NCBI GenBank assembly: GCA_013399115.1
Contig: VXAA01001497.1
Coordinates: forward strand, 965,224-1,029,223
Direction of reading: 5' to 3'
Source: Anseranas semipalmata
Lineage: Eukaryota; Chordata; Aves; Anseriformes; Anseranatidae
Length of the DNA: 64,000 nucleotides
Both the position numbers and the translations under genes were made by a program. This document shows, piece by piece, positions 27,171 to 40,400 of this stretch. Under the pieces are notes generated by a model that did not search any database, had not been told where the DNA came from, and saw only the letters and a list, made by a program, of their open reading frames with translations. The stretch's first letter is position 1; each line of letters starts with the position of its first letter.

Positions 27171-30100
27171 TGGGGACACAGATTTTCCCCTTCTTGCTCA
27201 CAGTGTAGTCACCTTGATTGCAGAAAGGGTCATGATCCACCCCATTTTGCATTCCTAAAATCAATTTTTATTACACATATTTTATGGATCAAGTTGATTG
27301 GACTGTTCATGTGAGTCGGTGTGAATAAGGGTTTTGCAATCTGTGCATGCCTTATACATTTTCTGTGAGTGTGAATGATGGATGATTTTATGAATTTGCT
27401 GATATGCCAGTTATAGTGTTTTATGTTGAGTTTTAATGAACTAGATTTGCTAACTGTTATGACGAATATTGAAATGGTATTACATTAGAAGAGCTCATTT
27501 CTGTTGACTCCAAGGAAGTGTCAATGTATCAATTTTAATTTTTAAGTTCCATGAGGGGCTCTAATGTCCTTAGTATGTTTTCAAAAGTATTTTTCAGTTA
27601 CTGTTAGGCCATCTGTAAGCTCATTTTCATGTATTTTTTATTTATATTCTGTTTATTTAATCTTTAAACTATCAATACTGTCTGCTTAGAAGTCACTTTT
27701 ATTTTTGTATATCTTTTCCCTAGGCATCTGCTACTCCCTACTCTGAGAGACAGGTGGTAGCTAGGTTTGGCCTGCACTAGGACAGCTGTTCTCATAATTC
27801 AGGAAAAAAAATCCAGTAGGGATGTGTATAATTAATAATTTTATTGATGAATGTAGGAGTTCTACTAGAGAACAAGTGATCAAGGTTTCTTAAGTTGATT
27901 ATATTTTCTTACTATTATTTACTCTTCTAGTACTATATTTATCACATTTCAGGGTTGCATTTTGGATGTAGGGGGTTGGATCATATTGGCATTTCATTTT
28001 CCTGTTTGCAGTGCTTTCTTTGAAACGGGATTACTGAAAAACAGCAGTGGTTAATATGGCTTTAAGCCAAAACACTCAAATTTGCAAAGGAGATACATGA
28101 AACTACCATTACCAAGTTCATCCTCAAGCGAGGTTCTTTGGGAAAATAACGCTAAATAGGTGACAGACTTCAGTCAGAGACATTCAGTTCTACACATAAA
28201 GAACACACACACACACAAAAAAAAGCTCAGAAATGAATCTTGATGTACACTTCTTGGAGGAAGGGAAGGAAGTAGTCCAAATGTTTGATGGGATTTACAG
28301 GTTCCATGGCTTCATTAGCGCATTGACTCACAGGTCCCACATGGTGATCTGTCTTGCTTGGGATTTATTAGAAGGTGGCTACATCTTCGTTTCACTCCCT
28401 GCTCATTGGTTTGATGAGATTTCAGCTCATCATTTCTCTGCCTCATTGCTATCATTAGGTTATGCTGAAGAATAATGAATCACACTGATCGTTTTCTTAT
28501 CCAAAGATATATGTGAGTTTGGATGTACTGGAGTAACAGAGAATTTGTTCTCCTAAGCTTCAACTGTGTTTTTTTTTTCCACAGTAAGTTAGAAAAATAA
28601 CAGTATATGTGATTTATGGCTCCCTTCTTCTTTATCTCCAGTATTTAATTTCTCATAATAACAGAGATAAGAAATGTATTTGGATGCAGATCACAGAGGT
28701 TCTGAGTGCAGCCTGAAAACTTCTAAGCACCAGAGCTTTCATTCTAGAGGCTCAATTTCACTCTCCGCTTTATCTTAATCTCTTTATTCAAAATCTTTTA
28801 CAGGTGTTGACATATGCCTATCTGTCTACAGTTCTTTCGGGAAGAGCTAACATTTGAACATTTGAGCTACCGAAATTCTGGTTGTTTCAGAGAGGAGATT
28901 GTTTGCCGTTTTGTAATGTATGCCACTACATGTTTGCCATTTATATAATGCAAGACCAGGTCTATACTAACTCAAAAGCATTCGATACTGAATTCAATAC
29001 TAAATACTTATTGGACATATGTATCTCATATTTCTCTGATTAGATAATATTCCACTGTAAAAATAAAATCTTACTGTATTTTGTATTTAATAAGCAAATA
29101 ATAAAACAGGGAGAATACAAATACAAGAAGTTATCACCAGGCAAGCCAGGCAGTGGGCTTAGAGTGCATTGGTGACAATAGTGCATCTTGCACAGTTTGA
29201 ATGCGCTGTTCTTACCCTTTTATAAATGTGTGATAACTTTCTCTTCTCTTCCAGAGAATTAAACTGTCCTACAGTCTCTGTACATGGGAGTATGCAAACA
29301 TGCAATTACTATGAAAAAGCTGACATTGTAAATTTATCTGTGGGTTGTCCAGCAATAGGTTGCTCGTGTGTACGTATCCTAGAAACGTAAGGAGCAACAT
29401 TCCCTCTCAGTCAATTCTGTTGCTTTGCAAACTTGCTTCTCGTCTCTGCTGGAGCGACAGAAGCTTAGAACGTGTAAGGGTGCCAGGTAAACAGCTCGAT
29501 AGCAGAAGCAAGCAGGAATTCCTTTTGACTTCCATATCTTGTATCATATTTGTTTGGAAATAAAATGGTAACTCTATTTTCCTGCTGTGAATACTGGGAA
29601 TTTATTTTAGGTATAATAGTTTGTTGCACTGATGAGGGAACAGAAGTGTTACTGCTCTGCACATATTCATGTGTCTGAATGAAGTATAATATTCTTTGGA
29701 TTTCTTTCCCGGAGCTTCAAATACTTTCACTATAACCTAGAATTAATCCTCTTGGGGTGTTAAGCCTGACCTTGAGCTCTGAGTTGTGGCTGGCAGATCT
29801 ACGGACATGCTGCTACCAAATGCAGAGTACCACACACATGTCAGCTACATGACTGAGATCTGAGGACCTCTCCTTTTTGGCTTTTCCAAGTTCCAANNNN
29901 NNNNNNNNNNNNNNNNTCTCGTGTTCTGTCTTGGCCATTTCCAAGAAATAGGGCTTTACTGATTTGAATGAACTGATCTAGCTTTGGAATATAATAGCAA
30001 TACATCTCTGGGCAACACCTCTAAAGTTATGCAACTCTGAAAGAAATATTTACTGGGTATAGCTATTCTCTGATCATAGTTAGTAGGAAGGGAACATTTT

Positions 30101-33100
30101 TGTTTGCCCCGCAAAAAAGAGCCAAAAGCTTTCATGGGCAGCAAGATCTGGTGAAAAGTCCACTGAGGTGGTGATGAAGACACATCAATATAGGTGTATT
30201 TTTGATCAGGTTCCTAGGGAGTAAATCTATATGAAATACAGTCTATGAAAAAAGTATAATGAGCACCAGCAACTATAATGTGCTTTCCGCAAATAACTGC
30301 CACCTGCTGCGCTAGTATTTGTGACTAGCTAATATGAGAAGTATCCCACAGAATACAAAAATGTGCCCCATCAGGCAGAAGAGGGTCACTGGCGCTCTGA
30401 ATTTTCCATACTGGAGCAGTATCAGTTTCTGTAACCATACCTTAACTGAAGTGCAAGATGGGATGGTAGGTCGGAGATGGTGCTAACCTGTCGATGCTGT
30501 AGTGTGCAAATGTACATCAGTAATACAAGGTTTAACATCTTCATAGGTTAAATAGAGTACTTTGGCAAGGAGGTTTGTACACAAAAGTAAAAGCTTTCTT
30601 TGTCAATCTCTTCTGCTCAATAACTTTGCCGCTGCAAAAATATATGGTATTCATTGTGGCAACAAATAGTGTGAAAAATGATGTGTTACTAGGAAGAGAA
30701 TTAATGATATGATTGTGTCTGGCTTGATCTAAAGTCAAAACATACACACAGGGACAAAGTAACAGGAGACATATTAATCCACAAAAATGCAGGAGTTTCT
30801 ATTTATGCAGGGAAGTCCTTACATTTGTGCCATAGGAAGAAGCCAATAATAAGTGCAGATTGTGTACTGTGAACATCCTTGATGCTGGGTGTGCTCTACA
30901 CACATAAATACAGTAAATATCATTAGATAGACTTCATCTGATGTAATTTAGACTACATCAGATTCATTCTGATCCAAACTAACAAGCGCATAAATTGTTC
31001 TTCATTTGCAATCATTTTTAGGAGCAACTAGATGCAGTTCATCCTAATGAAACAATGCAGTGCTAAGGAATAACATCCACAAAGGGATAGGGAGTCAAGA
31101 CGCTTGAGTCCTTCCCAGCACCTTCTCTAGTTGAAGTTCTGATGATTTTTCCAAGATGTAAGTCTTCCAAAAGGCTTAAGGTGTGCTACTGCTTTTAGCC
31201 CCAAACAGGCAGCTAGGGAATAGTCTCAAAGTATTCTGAGTTAAGGAACTGGGTATAAACACAGATTTCTGTATAAATATAGGTAGACAAAATGCAGGAA
31301 TGCAATATGCTAATCAATGTCAAGTCAACCATAATATTATCTTCTCATTTACCTTGGACAGGCTCAGTCAAGCAATGAGTTTAACTTCTGTCACCCCAAA
31401 TGTGAGACTATACTCAATAATGCAAGTCCTTAGATCACGTTAGAGGCCAGTGATTTGTTCTGATATTTTTTATTTTCTCCCCTCATATTCTTTTCCCTAA
31501 CGGGTAGAGGGAGATGAGGTAAGCACAGATTTATGCAGGAGACAGTACGGATCATTTTGTTTAGCAAAATAAAAATAAATCACAACTATTTTCTGAATAT
31601 ACCCTTTTTTTTCTGTCAGAACAAACTTCGTATTGCTGGCGTTTGCTGCACAGGGTTTTTGACATCAGACCTAATCACAACCTATTCTGCTGCTTAAAAA
31701 TATGGGACCCTGGCAACACTGCTTCCTCTCTCCAATCATGGGGCAGCAAAGCAACTGCAGGGTATTGCATTTGGATTTGTCAGAATAAATAATGAAGAGG
31801 CTCATCAGCTTCTCACTAATGAACAAGGAAATGTGATTAAGCAACTTTAAAAGAGAATGGCTGAAAACAATATAGAAATGATAGCAGGATGATTGCTCTG
31901 AATGAGAGACTGAAATTTCTGAATAAGAGATTTCTTCAACGAGACATGACGACAGTAGTTTAATCTTCCATTAAAAGATTCCTGCCAATTTGGAAAAGCT
32001 CTGAATCAGGAGATTACAGACATCTCAGAAGCTGACAAGGCAGTCAGTTCTCTTAAGACAGCTACTTTCTGGCAATTGCTGAGAAATAGCCATTTTTTAA
32101 ATTTCAATACTCTTAACTTCCACCAAACTAGAACATCTCTTACTAGGCAATCTTCTCAAAGACTCTGAAAATACAAATTGTCTTTTGGACGAAAGCGTTC
32201 TAGAGATGTTTGCCAAGTTTACTGTGGCTAACATCTAGAAATTGTACTGATTAGCTTCTGGCAACATTCCTTGAAAGGCTTCATATGTTCATATCTCATT
32301 AAATATATTTTTCTTCTTTATTATTCTTTAGCACCAAAAATATCTGCTTCCACCTTATATCTAACCTGTCTGTATGCTTTCACTGTCTGCTCTCCTCATT
32401 TATCTAAAGGAGATAGCGCACAATATAGAAACTTCAAGAAGAGTGAAATAACAAAAGTTGCTGTAATTCTTCTCTATGTCAGCAGAAAGATATATTGTTT
32501 TTTAACCTTTGTATACATCCATAAATAACTTTTACAAGTAAATGTACAAAAGTCAACAAGCACATTACAAGATTTCTGTCCAAGGGAAATTATATCAGCC
32601 TGTAGAAGTTTCCAGATATTCAGATACAAAAATGGTATTCAGATATAAGGATAGTAAGCACATAAGTTGGTGTGAAATTCATAGATAAGCAGTTTAAAAA
32701 AGAAAGTAAATGAAAATGTCAAGCATCTTTTTAAGTTTCAGAAATGTTCACATACCCCAAATATGATACTTATCATTACAGAAAATACTCTCAGTGTAAA
32801 ACCGAGGCAGAAAAATACTGCCTCAAGTGGCTTTGGAAAAAAATATTTCTTCTTTTTATCATGTGGTATAAGCCCATCATACTGCAACATATAGTATGAA
32901 TAATAGAAATGACTTTTGTCTTTCAGCTGAAACCAACTGTCTTCAGTGGAGATTTGATTGGATTTAAACATGTTAGCCTTCAGCTATCTCCCTGTGTTGT
33001 TTAAAATATTTTGAGATCATCTTATTGTTGTCTAATTATCTTCCATAAAGATGCAAATTCATTGGATTTCAGTTTTTACTTTGAAGATTACTTGTACTTT

Positions 33101-34130
33101 TCTTGTTCCATGGACAAGTTACTGTTTGATAAATCATGCTCTTATTCCTCTTCTCATATAGCATTTATTATCATACCCAGTAGCTGGTCTCCTGTCAATG
33201 GTTTATCCTAGTGAATATCACAGCCTGCTTCATCAGCTTATGTTTTAGCTTCCTGCAGAGAATCAAAATATCCCAGAGGCGATAGATGTCCATGATACAT
33301 CATCCTATGACATATCCTCTGAGCACGAAAATGAGAAGTCATTTCGAGAGGGACATCTAACAAAAACGCAACCTTCTCTCAGAACACAGAGATGTAGCGG
33401 AGGTCTCCATCTGCCAGGAAATCTGTGCAATCCTCTTTTCCAAACTGCTCAGTGTAGCAAGAAAAAAAAAGCAAAGAGCAACAGCATATTCCCTCTTCAT
33501 GATTTTTCCAGGCCAAGTTCTGTGAAAACTTCTCTGCAAAGCTTCTCTGAGGGAAATAGATAGCAAGGGTGCAGTCAATGAGGTGTTCACAACATCCTCT
33601 TTCTTTTTCTCATGAAAAAAAAAAGAGCAGGCTTGGAAGAATAATTCTTCAATATTCAAGTTACTTCCTTGACTGAGACCTGTATTTTATCATTTTATTT
33701 AGAATTTTATTATTTTTATTTTATCTTAGACATAGCAATTTGCTTTCTGTGCAGTGCTAGGATTGATGCTTCATTCCTATGATCTACAGAGCCAAATCTG
33801 GAGCAAAACCTGCTTTTCAAAATAATTGTGCCAGAATGTCTTAGTGATATGTATAGACTGGAACTATCAATGTTGTAATGCACAGGAGTCCATTTCAATT
33901 TAACTTTAGATTCTACAGTAGATTAACTGCAGATAAATACTTGGTGCAACAGTACTTCTGAAGCTTTTGTATGAGGAAAGAATTTGCAAATTGTATATTC
34001 ATTTCAAGGAACCCAAACCTACCAATTTTGTGCTAGTTAGCTCCCAGCTATACCATTCTGAAAAATCTACCTTTTTTACATGTCCGTAAAAACAAGGTAT
34101 CTGATATGTACATACACTTTTCTTTTGTAG
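27171..34130. other. Intronic stretch leading to MOCOS exon A
   Basis: AT-rich sequence with no recognisable exon until 34131. It contains a short (AC)n run at about 28204-28218 and a 20-base assembly gap. Open frames of 60-100 codons here have no family features I recognise. Confidence 0.6.
29897..29916. other. Assembly gap (20 N)
   Basis: Twenty N bases interrupt otherwise ordinary intron sequence. The true size of the gap is unknown. Confidence 0.99.
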
Positions 34131-34330
34131 GTGGAATGGAGAAAATAAAACAGCATACCTTTGCATTAGCTCACTACACCTATACTGTGCTGTCTACCTT
34201 AAAATATGCCAATGGGGCACCTGTAGTACGTATTTACAGTGACACAGATTTCAGCAATCCTGATGTCCAGGGTCCGATCATTAATTTTAACGTGCTTGAT
34301 GAAAATGGAGAGGTGATCGGCTTTTCACAG
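34131..34330 (+). CDS. MOCOS: MOCOS internal exon A: NifS-like domain, C-terminal part
   Basis: Internal coding exon of molybdenum cofactor sulfurase, the enzyme that takes sulfur from cysteine and puts it on the Mo centre of xanthine dehydrogenase and aldehyde oxidase. Seen: acceptor TTTTCTTTTGTAG before 34131 and donor CAG|GTATGT after 34330. The first two bases complete a glycine codon begun in the previous exon, then 66 codons follow without a stop, starting GMEKIKQHT and ending GEVIGFSQ. The stretches NGAPVVRIYSD and VQGPIINFNVLD closely match vertebrate MOCOS as I know it. This is the small C-terminal subdomain of the class V aminotransferase fold. The PLP-binding lysine lies earlier in the protein and is not in this window. 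The exon ends in phase 0 and joins exon B (49608). Identity is very secure and the boundaries nearly so. Confidence 0.96.
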
Positions 34331-36799
34331 GTATGTTTTTCTTCTGCCTTAATCGAGTGTTCTGTTTGTATCTGAAGCATATTTACACTGAGTTCTTTAT
34401 CCTAAAGGAAATATTTTCTCTGTCGTAGTCCCTTCTGAGGTTTTGGTTCTCTTTCTTCATATCTCTGCACAATATATACACACCATTTTTAAAGTACCGG
34501 AAAGAGAGTCCAATAATTAATGTTAGCACAATGCAAAGTACATGATAACCAAAGAATCTCTTACAGATTTAATATTTTACACGTGCAAAACTTGAAAGTG
34601 GGCTTTAACAGGTTTTAAACAGGCTAGGTAGTTTGGCTTCTTTTTGAATTCCTTCTTCAGAGTGCTCAAAATTGGGAATTGAAGGGCTGATCTAGAAAAG
34701 GTGATACAAGAGATTGCCTTGGGAGCTTTGACATACAGATGAAATCAGATCTCAAAGCATTGCAGTCACCCATGAAAGAGGATTTCACTTCTCCCTTTGG
34801 TTCTATTAATTACATTCTCATAATATTCCTGAGGAAGCATCAAATAACCACCAGGGTATTTTTATTAAAAAGTTGAATGTTTAGTGTAAGGACTACAAGT
34901 GAGATTCAAGCTCAAAAATTCCTTAAACTCTGTATTTCTCAGTGGCTTTCTCTAGCCTTTATCTATCAGGTATTCTGAGTATCTGTAACATGACATTTCA
35001 TGAAACTTTTCCACCTTTCAGTATCTTGTTTATCAATGAGAAGCTGGCCATAATCGCATACGACTGTGCACCAATGTAAGAAATGCGGGCAGTGGGTAAC
35101 GTAAGGTAACGTAGCTCACTTGCTCAGCAACAGAGGCCAGAAAAAACACAGTGCTCTGGTTTAGCTTAATTATTCTGTTTATTGGCTGCCTATTGAGTAA
35201 GTCCACAGGTCAAGTTCATGACCTTGATTTTTCAAAGCTGTCAATAACTGGCAGCAACTGTCTCAGCAACTACCTTGCTCTGCCAGCTAGTTGCATAGTT
35301 GCATCGCTCTTGGAGGGTAACACAGAGAAATGTCTACAAGAATACACGGGAAGATGCATATGTACACAAGGGAGGACAGAGGTGAAACAGTTACTTGGCA
35401 GCCTGCCAGCATGGAGTTCTGTGAATTTTTTAAGGCATTTACCATGCTGATAAACATGGGAAGGGCAAATGTATAGAACTGGAGAAGCTCTTCTTCCTGC
35501 ACGTCTTTTAAAAATCACTGGGCTGTGTTACCAGTCTCAAACATTCACCAAGTTTTGTTTCCAAGAATTCCACATTTTAGGAGTCAATTAACCACTTATA
35601 CAGTCTTGAATTTGTGTTGCTATGTTTAGGAAAAAGCAGTGATAGTAACACAACCGAGTTAGTAAAACACTCTGCAAACACTCTGGTTTTGCTTCTGTCC
35701 CTTGGTTAAAATCAAAGCCTTCATTTGCACTTCTAATTTTCACTATTTTTCAGTAAAAATGGCTCCTGCCTGTTTCACTTTTTTAAACTCAACTGTACCT
35801 TCAAAGAAAAAAATGATTTTATAGTCTTACGCCTTCATTGTGCCTGTTTGCTGCAGTGGCTGCTCATAAAAAGCTTCTTTATTGATCTGTATCATCTGGA
35901 TTGCTCTATTCACCACATTGTCGTCATTTCTGGCATGAGTATATTGAATGAGGAACTATAAAGTTTTCAAATACATACCAGTCACATTGGCAGTGCCTGT
36001 TAGATTACTTTGTTTAATTAAAATGCTGTGCAATTTAACGACTTTTAGAAATTAACAAGCAACATCACTATTATTTCCAAAGCTATATGATGTGTGATAT
36101 ATATAATTGGCTTCTTTATGGAATGAAATTCTTTCACAGACATCTTATAGCAGTTATGGGGAGAAAAATGTTTGTTCCCTCTTTATGATGACAAAGAAAA
36201 TTCATACAATAGGGAGCAAGCTTCATCAAACTGACAGTGTAATCTCATCTTCATTCATATCTGAGGCACTACTTGTATGCATGTCTAAAATTAGATAGGT
36301 TTATTCAAATCAAAACTAAATCTAATACTTCCTTTAAGTGTTAGCAGTGAAATGGTGTACTCTGGTTTGGTCATGTCTGTGATCTGCACATTCACGTGGA
36401 TTCACTGGTCAGTCCAAATGTCATGTAGTGGAGTTAGGAGAACACAGTTTCAGAAGACTCTAAGAAAACATTTGGGGGAATTTTTAATGAAGGGAAAATT
36501 GGAAAACATTCTATCTGACATACTTACTAGTGGATACCAGCTAATGATTCCAGTTGTATTTCAGCTAATATATGAAAAGAGAAAAGACAGAATGTCCTAT
36601 TCTTTTGTGGATGATATACTATCTATAATTAATTACTTGTAACCAGGCATCCAACCAATTCTATTTGTCTTCCTGACAGGCAATTGTTATGTGCCCATTG
36701 CCTAGTAGAGAGCACAGTGTGGCTGGACATCAGCATTTGGTAGCCTGAAAAGGACAAGCTGACTAACTGATACTAGAGAAAACACTATGCTGAGGTTTG

Positions 36800-37332
36800 G
36801 AACAGTTTATTCTCCCACGCTATTTAGCACTGGTGCAACCTCACCTGGAGCATTGTGTGCGGTTATGGTCTCCTCAATATCAAAAGGACGTTAAGGTGCT
36901 TGCAAGCATCCAGAGGAGGGCAACAAAGCTGGTGAAAGGTCTGGAAGGCATGTCCTGCCCTGTGGGGAGAGGCTGAGGACAGCTGGGTTGTCCAGTCTGG
37001 AGGAGAGGAGGCTGAGGGGCGACCTCACGGCTCTCTGCAGCGTCCTGAGGAGGGGAAGCGCAGAGGGAGGTGCCGGTCTCTGCCCCCTGCTCACCGGTGA
37101 CAGGACGCGTGGCAGCGGCACAGAGCTGTGCCGGGCAGGGTCCGGCTGGGCACTGCCGTGAGGGCGGTCACACGCTGGAACGGGTTCCGAGCGAGGCGGT
37201 TGGTGCCCCGGGCCTGTCAGCGTCAAGAGGCGTTTGGACGGTGCCCTCATTAATCTGCTTTAACTTCTGGTGAGCCCCGAAGTGGTCAGGCAGTTGGCCT
37301 CAATGATCTTTGCAGGTCCCTTCCAACTGAAC
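36800..37332 (+). mobile_element. CR1 LINE 3' fragment, sense orientation
   Basis: About 530 bases of CR1 in + orientation. Recognisable parts are the CACCTGGAGCATTGTGTGCGG block, CCAGAGGAGGGCAACAAAGCTGG, TCTGGAGGAGAGGAGGCTGAGGGG, and the 3' end CCTCAATGATCTTTGCAGGTCCCTTCCAACTGAACTATTC (given here in part). It is markedly GC-rich and contains many CpGs compared with its AT-rich surroundings. The usual short terminal repeat of CR1 has expanded into the pentamer satellite that follows. The 5' edge is approximate. Confidence 0.92.
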
Positions 37333-37452
37333 TATTCTATTCTATTCTATTCTATTCTATTCTATTCTATTCTATTCTATTCTATTCTATTCTATTCTAT
37401 TCTATTCCATTCCATTCCATTCCATTCCATTCCATTCCATTCCATTCCATTC
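37333..37452 (+). repeat. (TATTC)15 (CATTC)9 satellite at a CR1 tail
   Basis: By my count there are fifteen perfect TATTC units (37333-37407) followed directly by nine perfect CATTC units (37408-37452), 120 bases in all. It starts exactly where the CR1 tail (ACTATTCTAT) would end. One T-to-C change spread through a block of units best explains the switch. The 79-codon frame across it (37270-37509) is a by-product. Confidence 0.95.
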
Positions 37453-40400
37453 CGAACAGAGATTGGCAAGAAAGACTTTAAAAGTAGACAGTGTCTTCAG
37501 AGGATATGAAGCTTACATTTAAGCCTCAAGATTTACATAATTTACATGATATTCAGAACTCTGAGCTAAGTCCAAGTTATTTAGGATGTGAAAGGCATGC
37601 AGTGAAATACATGACATTTAGCACTGCCACTAAAAATGAAAGCAGGGAAAAAAAATCATGTCCTTCATCTGTGTAGCATTTGGGAGGAAAACTGTTCTTA
37701 CCTACTGCTATTATTGAAATCCATTTCTCACTGTTATCAGAGTATAATTGACCCCAGTTAACAAGACAGTGCCGCTAAACACAAGCATGCTTGAATTACA
37801 TACATGGAGTCAATTGCACCAATAAGAAATAACCGCAGTCTCAGATTCATCCTTGGATAAAATCTTCATGGCAGCACTCAAGATCAAATGAAACTATTTC
37901 ATTAAAGTGAGACACACAAATGAGACTATACCATGATTGCAGTCTCAGTTATGGCATCATTTTTGACAGCCTCCTGTCCCAATATATATAATACAGAACA
38001 CCTAGATGTTAAGAAGTGGTAAGGTGGGAGTGAAATAATTAGGGAAGTTGAATTGTTATTAGTTTTTCTTTTAAATAGTTCTTTGTGGTTGCTGAAGGCT
38101 ATCACTGTTTTAGAGTATTATATTTGGAAGAACTTGCTTTGAATACTACACGTATCATTGGTTTAATGGACAGTTTAATTACTGGTTTAGTTATTTTGTT
38201 CTAAATGGTAATTAAAACAATTAAAGAAGAGAGACTGGGAGGCTTCAAATACCAATGCTCACTCAAAAGCTTTGTTTTTTTTCTTCAGATCTGTCATGAA
38301 GAAACATTTCTTTATCTAGGGATAAAACTACTAAAGTTTTGAAACTCCATAAGCCTCTTGTCTTTTGGCGCTAAAACTACATTAAATTTCCTTCTTTGAC
38401 CTACATCAAATATTTCCCACGAAAATGATTTCCTTCAGTAAAACACTATCTTTGTCGATTGGTATTCATAGTAATTTATTCTTGAATGAGGTGGGAAGAT
38501 ACCTGAATTCTTTTCATGCAAGCTGCCTGTCCTCTTCAGTAGCATGTCTGTCGTTTTATGTTATGTGTTCACTTGCACTGCAGCACCAAAAGGCCCAGTT
38601 ATGAACAGGAGTTAAACTATGGTGAGTAACTGTCAGGTCTAGGACATAAAGATGGCCTTTATACCAAACAGCTTTATCGTATATGCTCGACAACTAAGAA
38701 TGGGTAATTCTCCAGCATTATAGTTTTTGCTGTTAATGAAGTGTGGATAGGTGACAAGCTGGTGCTTTGGAAAGGTGAGAAAGTGCAGGGGTAGAGACAG
38801 AGGACCTCTGTTAAGTCAGTGGTGCAGGATGGAAGCAGCAGGGTTGACATTAATGCAGCAAGCTGCCAATCTTCTGTTTCATTGTAAGGCTTCCAAAAAA
38901 GAAGCAATTAGCCCTAGACATTAAAGAGATTTTATTATGTCATGAAAATGAGGTCACCTATATATTCAGTGCTGAGCTAATACTGCAGACGAATCATCAT
39001 TGGCTCATTTATTAATAGTGAATATTTGCAGTCTTCAGCATATATGAATGTGATGTGCTTATACATCCCCAAGTCCTTCCAGTCTTTGAAACACTGTTTG
39101 ACAGCAATGACTCGGCTTCAGTTTGCATCCTTACCATCATTTTTATCAAAATCTTGCATATAACTCCATGACATGTGCAGAGGCTCCAGCCTGTTTTGAT
39201 TGCCAAAGAGGAGATGGAACAGCTGTAAGGGAATAATATTGATTTGAAACAACTTTCATAGACACAAAAAAAGTGGATTTCTTACAGATCAGGTCGAAGT
39301 GGGAAGTTGTATGTTTCCGTCCACTTGCAGATTTGAAAAAAATCACCAGCTCTGCCATTAGGGGCATTTTATGCTAATATTATTTTAAGTTTTTCTCTTT
39401 GTTCTCACAGGGAGGCAAGATCTCTTAAATGTTCTTTGTAAATTTAGTAGATGGTTGCAGAGTAATTTCAACAACCTTTCACATTTCATTCTGTAAAGTC
39501 AGTTTGGGAGCTGGAAGAGGGGAAAAGGGTGAGGGCAGACATGGGCAGATGGAATTTCACCTGAAACATCTGTTGAGTTCTGTGCCCTGGAGAGCTCTTA
39601 TCTAGATTGCTGAGACATTTTTTTTCCTCTTGTTTTTTCCTGTATGTTATGGGCTTAAACAGTGACCAAACCATCATAGCTCTTCTTTTTCACACTACCT
39701 GCTTTGCTTGAAACCTGCATCTGAACAGATGTATTTTGTCATGATTGTCTCACCTGCAAAAGTTTCCTTGGCATCCATACATGCCCACCATGCCTCCTAA
39801 AAATCCTGTCAGGAAGGGATTGCGCATCAGTCCATTAGCAGTCCCAGCCTCCTTGCCTGCCATTTCACAGTTGTGTGTGGTAGACAAACTGCTATAACAG
39901 GAATCAGCTGCCAAAGACAGAGAATGTAAACAGTTTGGTTTGCCTAGGGAAGGCTCTTCTGTACTGTTGCATATGGATGAGTTTTGCCTCTCAGGATTGA
40001 GAACCCTGCTCAACTAGATTATGATCAGCTTTGTCTAGGAGCCTGCATTAGCATGTCCTGGCTCACTCTCATCAGCCCAGATAGAGTGAGAGGAGGGTTA
40101 GACTTTGAACTTATCTCTCTTTATCCATTTCTCAAGAAAAACCTATCAACACTTCTCAGCGGATAACTTCCAGTGTGTGTCCCTTCAGTACTGATCTATC
40201 ATGCAATCTGATGACTGCTCTTATTATGGCATCAGCCCACTGTCTCACCCACCTTCCTTCTATCTCCACCTCCCTTGAGTTAACCTTAGGGTAGACTCAA
40301 TGACCCACTGTTGTTTTTTTTTGTCTGTCCTGCCTTTATCTTCTATCATCCTGAAGCGTAGATCAGGGTCTTCCATCAGAATATGTGGCCCCAAATCACT

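Larger units (their letters stand above)
1..34130 (+). other. MOCOS: MOCOS intron upstream of exon A (3' part, inferred)
   Basis: About 34 kb before exon A with no exon I can recognise. I looked for conserved upstream MOCOS anchors (the LDHAGAT start region, the SFYKIFGFPTG lysine region, the YFGGGT region, and the KHGFDTLERLTG end expected just before exon A) and saw none on the + strand. The stretch is AT-rich with many short open frames of no recognisable family, A-rich and AT-rich tracts, and three CR1 fragments listed separately. It is probably one long intron whose 5' end is outside. A missed short exon or an assembly error remains possible. Confidence 0.6.

Noticed and set aside
26578..27314. 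Open frames of 60-108 codons on both strands
   Set aside because: They fall within the CR1 fragment at 26611-27170 or its edges; no host gene is needed to explain them.
37270..37509. 79-codon frame with a repeated Tyr/Ser/Ile/Leu/Phe pattern
   Set aside because: It is a translation of the TATTC/CATTC satellite.
39750..40013. 87-codon - strand frame with a Gly/Met-rich end
   Set aside because: No recognisable family, no promoter or splice context; cannot be told from chance.
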